Part shown: positions 60,557 to 64,000 of the stretch, in pieces
How positions within the stretch are numbered: position 1 is the stretch's first letter
Layout: each line of letters begins with the position of its first letter
From: Arthrobacter agilis
GTDB taxonomy: Bacteria > Actinomycetota > Actinomycetes > Actinomycetales > Micrococcaceae
Direction: 5' to 3'
NCBI RefSeq assembly: GCF_006494655.1
Contig: NZ_VHIM01000005.1
Location: 240,590 to 304,589 of the forward strand
Length of the DNA stretch: 64,000 bases
Notes under the pieces: generated by a model
Seen by the model: only the letters and a program-made list of their open reading frames with translations
Told to the model about the DNA's origin: nothing
The model's database searches: none
Made by a program: the position numbers and the translations under genes

Positions 60557-63500
60557 CTTCGTGGAGGGCAGCACCGACGCCTGGCGTACCGCGTCCCTCG
60601 CCGCCAGTACCGCCGCCGATTTCACCGCGGAGGCGCGAGGCCTCGGCCGGGCCGTCGCCCGTATCCACCGGCAGCTCGACGGCGCCTTCGGCAGCCGCAC
60701 CGCGACCGCGGCGGAGGAGCAGGAGTTCAAGGACGCCCTCGCGCAGCGCATCCGCTGGGCCTGGGAGGAGGCGGGCGGCGCCGTCGGCCCCCTGGGAGAC
60801 GAGGTCGAGGCCGTCCTCCGCGACATCGCCGCCCTCGAGGACATCCCGCCGCTCCAGCGGATCCACGCGGACCTCCACCTCGGTCAGGTGCTGCAGGCAC
60901 CTGACGGCACCTGGCTCGTCATCGACTTCGAGGGCGAACCACTCCGACCGACTGCCGAACGGAGCGTCCCCGACGTGCCGGTTCGCGACGTCGTCGGCAT
61001 GGTGCGATCCCTCGAGTACGCGGCAGCGTCCCGGGGTGCAGCCCCGGTCGGGTCCGATGAGACCGCGACCACCGAGCGCTGGTCGGATTCCGCACGCCAG
61101 GCCTTCCTCGAGGGGTACGCGGAGGAAAGCGGCGCCCCGGTCGCGACCGACGGGCCGCTCTTCCGTGCGCTCTGGCTCGACAAGGCCCTGTACGAAGTCG
61201 TCTACGAGATCCGCAACAGGCCGGACTGGGTCGAGATGCCCGTCCGGGATGTCCGACGCGCCCTGGGTGTCCAGCCCGGTGCGGACGCTATGAAAGCAGC
61301 TGACATGAAATCTTCCAAGAAGGCAGCCTCCGACAAGGGTGCAGGCGACAAGAAGCTGGCCGCCAAGGCAGCGGAAGCCGTCGCCGGGACGGCCAAGGCC
61401 GTCGCCGGCAAGGCGAAGAACGCCACCACCGGCCTGGCCGACAAGGCGAAGGACGCCGGTAGCACGCCGACCCCGCCCAGCGCTCCTCCTGCGCCCGCGG
61501 TCGTGGAGCCCGTCGAGGTCGACCGCGCCGTTCTCCAGCAGGTGTCGGAGGGCGCGTACTACCAGCCCCACGCCGTCCTCGGCGCCCACCTGAGTGACGA
61601 CGACGTCGTCACCATCCGGACACTCCGACGCCTTGCGCGGTCCGTCGTCGTCATCACCGGCACGGGACGCACCGAACTCACGCACGAGCACAACGGCATC
61701 TGGGTCGGTGCGCTTCCGGCCGAGACCACGGGCCATGTGCCGGACTACCGCCTCGAAGTGACCTATGACGGCGAGCCCACGATCGTCGACGATCCCTACC
61801 GCTTCCTGCCCACGCTGGGCGAGATCGACATGCACCTCATCGGGGAAGGCCGCCACGAAACGCTGTGGACGGCGCTCGGTGCGCATGTGCGGCACTACTC
61901 GTCGGTGCTCGGCGACATCGAGGGCGTGTCCTTCGCGGTGTGGGCGCCCAACGCCCGGGCCGTCCGGGTGATGGGCGATTTCAACGGCTGGGACGGAAGC
62001 GTCAATGCGATGCGTGCGCTCGGCAGCTCCGGTATCTGGGAGATCTTCATTCCCGGAGCAGGCGCCGGCACCTGCTACAAGTTCAACATCCTCGGCAGCG
62101 ACGGTCACTGGCGTGAGAAGGCCGACCCGATGGCACGCGGCACGGAGATCCCTCCGCTGACCGGTTCGAAGGTGGTCGAGTCGGACTACACCTTCGGGGA
62201 CGATGAGTGGATGACGGCCCGCGCGGCCGGCGATCCCCACAACGGACCGATGAGCGTGTACGAGGTGCACCTCGGTTCCTGGCGCCAGGGGCTCAGCTAC
62301 CGCGAGCTCGCCGAGCAGCTCGTCGAATACGTGTCCTGGCAGGGCTTCACGCACGTGGAGCTCATGCCGGTGGCCGAGCACCCCTTCGGCGGCTCCTGGG
62401 GTTACCAGGTCACGTCCTACTTCGCACCGACCTCGCGGTTCGGTTCACCGGACGACTTCAAGTACCTCATCGACCGACTCCACCAGGCCGGCATCGGCGT
62501 CATCATGGACTGGGTGCCCGCCCACTTCCCGAAGGACGCCTGGGCGCTCGCCAAGTTCGACGGCGGCACGCTGTACGAGCACGGCGATCCGTTCCTCGGC
62601 GAGCACCAGGACTGGGGCACGCTGATCTTCGACTTCGGCCGCCGTGAGGTCCGCAACTTCCTCGTTGCCAACGCGCTCTACTGGCTCGAGGAGTTCCACA
62701 TCGACGGGCTGCGCGTCGACGCGGTCGCCTCCATGCTCTACCTCGACTATTCCCGCGAGGAAGGCCAGTGGCGGCCGAACAAGTTCGGTGGCCGCGAGAA
62801 CCTCGAGGCCATCTCCTTCCTGCAGGAAGTGAATGCCACCGCCTACAAGCGGGCCCCGGGCATCGTCATGGTCGCGGAGGAGTCGACGGCGTTCGACGGC
62901 GTGACGCGTCCGACGAGCAGCGGCGGCCTCGGGTTCGGCATCAAGTGGAACATGGGCTGGATGCACGACACCCTCCAGTACATCTCGGAGGACCCGATCA
63001 ACCGGGTGCACCACCACGGCAAGGCCACGTTCTCCATGGTCTACGCGTACACGGAGAACTTCATGCTGCCCATCAGCCATGACGAGGTGGTCCACGGCAA
63101 GGGTTCGCTCCTTCGCAAGATGCCGGGCGACCGGTGGCAGCAGCTGGCGAATGTCCGGGCCTACCTCGCTTTCCAGTGGGCTCACCCGGGCAAGCAGCTC
63201 ATCTTCATGGGGTCCGAGTTCGCCCAGGAAGCGGAGTGGGCAGAGCACCACAGCCTCGACTGGTGGCTCACCGAGACGCCGTCGCACCAGGGTGTGCAGG
63301 AGCTCGTCCGGTCACTGAACACCATCTACCGCGACACCCCCGCTCTCTATGCGCGAGACAACGAGCCGGCGGGATTCCAGTGGATCGACGAGAACGACGG
63401 CGAGCACAACACCCTGTCCTTCATCCGTTGGGATCACCAGGGCAATCCCCTGGTCTGCATCGCCAACTTCGCCGGCGGACCCCATGAGGGATTCCGCGTC

Positions 63501-63686
63501 GGCCTCCCGTGGGCGGGGGAGTGGACCGAGGTCCTGAACACCGACTCCGCGGAGTTCGGCGGATCGGGCGTCGGCAACCCGGGTCAGGTCACGGCACACG
63601 AGGGTGCGCACAACGGACAGCCCGCGTTCGGCGACGTCCGTGTCCCGCCACTCGGCGTGCTCTACCTGAAGCCTGCAGGCAACTAG
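60429..63686 (+). CDS. glgB: Maltokinase C-terminal part fused in frame to glycogen branching enzyme GlgB
   Basis: One open frame of 1085 codons. Residues about 17-280 are the kinase C lobe of maltokinase ([23 protein letters not shown]). About 285-355 is a Lys/Ala-rich linker. From about 360 on follows a complete GlgB: CBM48 domains, then [14 protein letters not shown] with the nucleophile Asp, [12 protein letters not shown] with Glu and [15 protein letters not shown]. No stop separates kinase and branching parts. ATG 61290 or 61305 could start a stand-alone 794-799-residue GlgB. With the upstream frameshift repaired the fusion would have about 1267 residues. GlgB makes the alpha-1,6 branches of glycogen. 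Confidence 0.88.
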   Translation: MPNSRPAGRRTPPDTFGWVTGTWQDPQGAPGHHVTGHVSVLRDFVEGSTDAWRTASLAASTAADFTAEARGLGRAVARIHRQLDGAFGSRTATAAEEQEFKDALAQRIRWAWEEAGGAVGPLGDEVEAVLRDIAALEDIPPLQRIHADLHLGQVLQAPDGTWLVIDFEGEPLRPTAERSVPDVPVRDVVGMVRSLEYAAASRGAAPVGSDETATTERWSDSARQAFLEGYAEESGAPVATDGPLFRALWLDKALYEVVYEIRNRPDWVEMPVRDVRRALGVQPGADAMKAADMKSSKKAASDKGAGDKKLAAKAAEAVAGTAKAVAGKAKNATTGLADKAKDAGSTPTPPSAPPAPAVVEPVEVDRAVLQQVSEGAYYQPHAVLGAHLSDDDVVTIRTLRRLARSVVVITGTGRTELTHEHNGIWVGALPAETTGHVPDYRLEVTYDGEPTIVDDPYRFLPTLGEIDMHLIGEGRHETLWTALGAHVRHYSSVLGDIEGVSFAVWAPNARAVRVMGDFNGWDGSVNAMRALGSSGIWEIFIPGAGAGTCYKFNILGSDGHWREKADPMARGTEIPPLTGSKVVESDYTFGDDEWMTARAAGDPHNGPMSVYEVHLGSWRQGLSYRELAEQLVEYVSWQGFTHVELMPVAEHPFGGSWGYQVTSYFAPTSRFGSPDDFKYLIDRLHQAGIGVIMDWVPAHFPKDAWALAKFDGGTLYEHGDPFLGEHQDWGTLIFDFGRREVRNFLVANALYWLEEFHIDGLRVDAVASMLYLDYSREEGQWRPNKFGGRENLEAISFLQEVNATAYKRAPGIVMVAEESTAFDGVTRPTSSGGLGFGIKWNMGWMHDTLQYISEDPINRVHHHGKATFSMVYAYTENFMLPISHDEVVHGKGSLLRKMPGDRWQQLANVRAYLAFQWAHPGKQLIFMGSEFAQEAEWAEHHSLDWWLTETPSHQGVQELVRSLNTIYRDTPALYARDNEPAGFQWIDENDGEHNTLSFIRWDHQGNPLVCIANFAGGPHEGFRVGLPWAGEWTEVLNTDSAEFGGSGVGNPGQVTAHEGAHNGQPAFGDVRVPPLGVLYLKPAGN

Positions 63687-63702
63687 TCACGTCAGCACCC
63701 GG

Positions 63703-63734
63703 CGGCGGCCCTCCCCGAATCGGGAGGGCCGCCG
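63703..63734 (+). terminator. Terminator after glgB
   Basis: CGGCGGCCCTCCC (63703-63715) pairs with GGGAGGGCCGCCG (63722-63734) around a 6-base loop, then CTGTTTTG. It ends the glgE-treS-mak-glgB transcript. Confidence 0.88.
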
Positions 63735-63739
63735 CTGTT

Positions 63740-63768
63740 TTGCATCCGGCCCCACCTGGTGTTAGTGT
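63740..63768 (+). promoter_or_regulatory. Possible upstream rRNA promoter (P1)
   Basis: TTGCAT (63740-63745), 17 bases, TAGTGT (63763-63768). A plausible sigma-70-type promoter 230 bases before the window end; weaker than the site at 63909. Confidence 0.35.
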
Positions 63769-63908
63769 TTATATCCGCGCTGATGAAGACATCTGATCGG
63801 CCGACAACCACAGAACCGAGGATCTCCTCCTTTCCGCATGGACTGGAACAGAACCTCGAGGGCGTGGGAACCGGCGGATTTGGAGATTCGGGGTTGGTGT
63901 GGGTAAGC

Positions 63909-63937
63909 TTGAAAAGTTGCTTCGGAGCGAGAATACA
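63909..63937 (+). promoter_or_regulatory. Probable rRNA operon promoter
   Basis: TTGAAA (63909-63914), 17 bases, AATACA (63932-63937). It lies in a gene-free 314-base stretch that ends in an rRNA-type leader, so it should drive the rrn operon whose 16S gene begins beyond the window. Confidence 0.6.
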
Positions 63938-63970
63938 GCGGTTTGGTTGTGTTTGGTGCCGGTAGCTCCT

Positions 63971-64000
63971 GTTGTTTGAGAACTCAATAGTGTGCCAAGT
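63971..64000 (+). promoter_or_regulatory. rRNA leader element with boxA-like sequence
   Basis: The sequence from GTTTGAGAACTCAATAG to TGTGCCAAGT is the leader motif found upstream of 16S rRNA genes in actinobacteria (antitermination/processing region). The 16S gene itself is not inside the window. Confidence 0.75.

Noticed and set aside
63759..63965. Small open frame in the gene-free right edge (68 codons)
   Set aside because: It overlaps the rRNA promoter region, lacks a ribosome site and shows no protein-like composition.

Overview
The window is high-GC DNA from a Gram-positive actinobacterium, most likely of the Micrococcaceae (Arthrobacter-like). Supporting evidence: a proteasome activator ending in GQYL, CarD, the SenX3/RegX3 pair, the TreS-Mak-GlgE glucan pathway, frequent GTG starts, ATGA start/stop overlaps, and an rRNA leader of actinobacterial type at the right edge. 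Species level cannot be set by eye.

Layout. 1-4122: end of a YbdD/YjiX gene, the proteasome activator Bpa/PafE with a helical partner, a membrane protein with a sigma-region-4-like segment, and an aldo/keto reductase. 4138-34318: a nearly complete flagellar cluster. Leftward run fliW-flgL-flgK-flgN, then a membrane GGDEF-EAL protein (also leftward). Rightward: fliC, fliD-fliS-(fliT-like), flgB-flgC-fliE-fliF-fliG-fliH-fliI-fliJ-(NlpC/P60 hydrolase)-fliK-flgD-flgE, flbD-motA-motB, fliM-fliN-fliO-fliP-fliQ-fliR-flhB-flhA-(degenerate flhF)-csrA. 34432-43403: small protein, tRNA-Thr(CGT), HAD hydrolase, a tmk-holB-lipoprotein hydrolase operon, a transsulfuration-type PLP enzyme, DUF2516, a methyltransferase, gpmA, phoU. 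43574-50977: senX3-regX3, a lipoprotein, carD-ispD-ispF, cysS, rlmB. 50988-63686: glycogen/trehalose genes glgX, glgP, glgE, treS, mak, glgB. 63687-64000: terminator and promoter/leader of an rRNA operon whose 16S gene lies outside the window.

How it works together. Five sites of the form CTWAC-N15/16-CCGAYAG stand before flgN, fliC, flgB, flbD and fliM and are best read as one motility-sigma regulon. The flagellin leader carries a hairpin with GGA in its loop plus a second GGA in the Shine-Dalgarno; with csrA and fliW at opposite ends of the cluster this predicts the CsrA-FliW-flagellin partner switch known from Bacillus. A diguanylate cyclase/phosphodiesterase sits between flagellin and the hook-junction genes. 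In the sugar block, TreS, maltokinase, GlgE and GlgB form the trehalose-to-glycogen route, and GlgX and GlgP take glycogen apart.

Quality warning. Three long genes (fliK, flhA, mak) each carry an apparent single-base frameshift. Two are losses of a G in a GGAGC-like context and one is a gain of a C in a C run. Three such events in 64 kb, one in a metabolic gene, make residual assembly indels at least as likely as real mutations.
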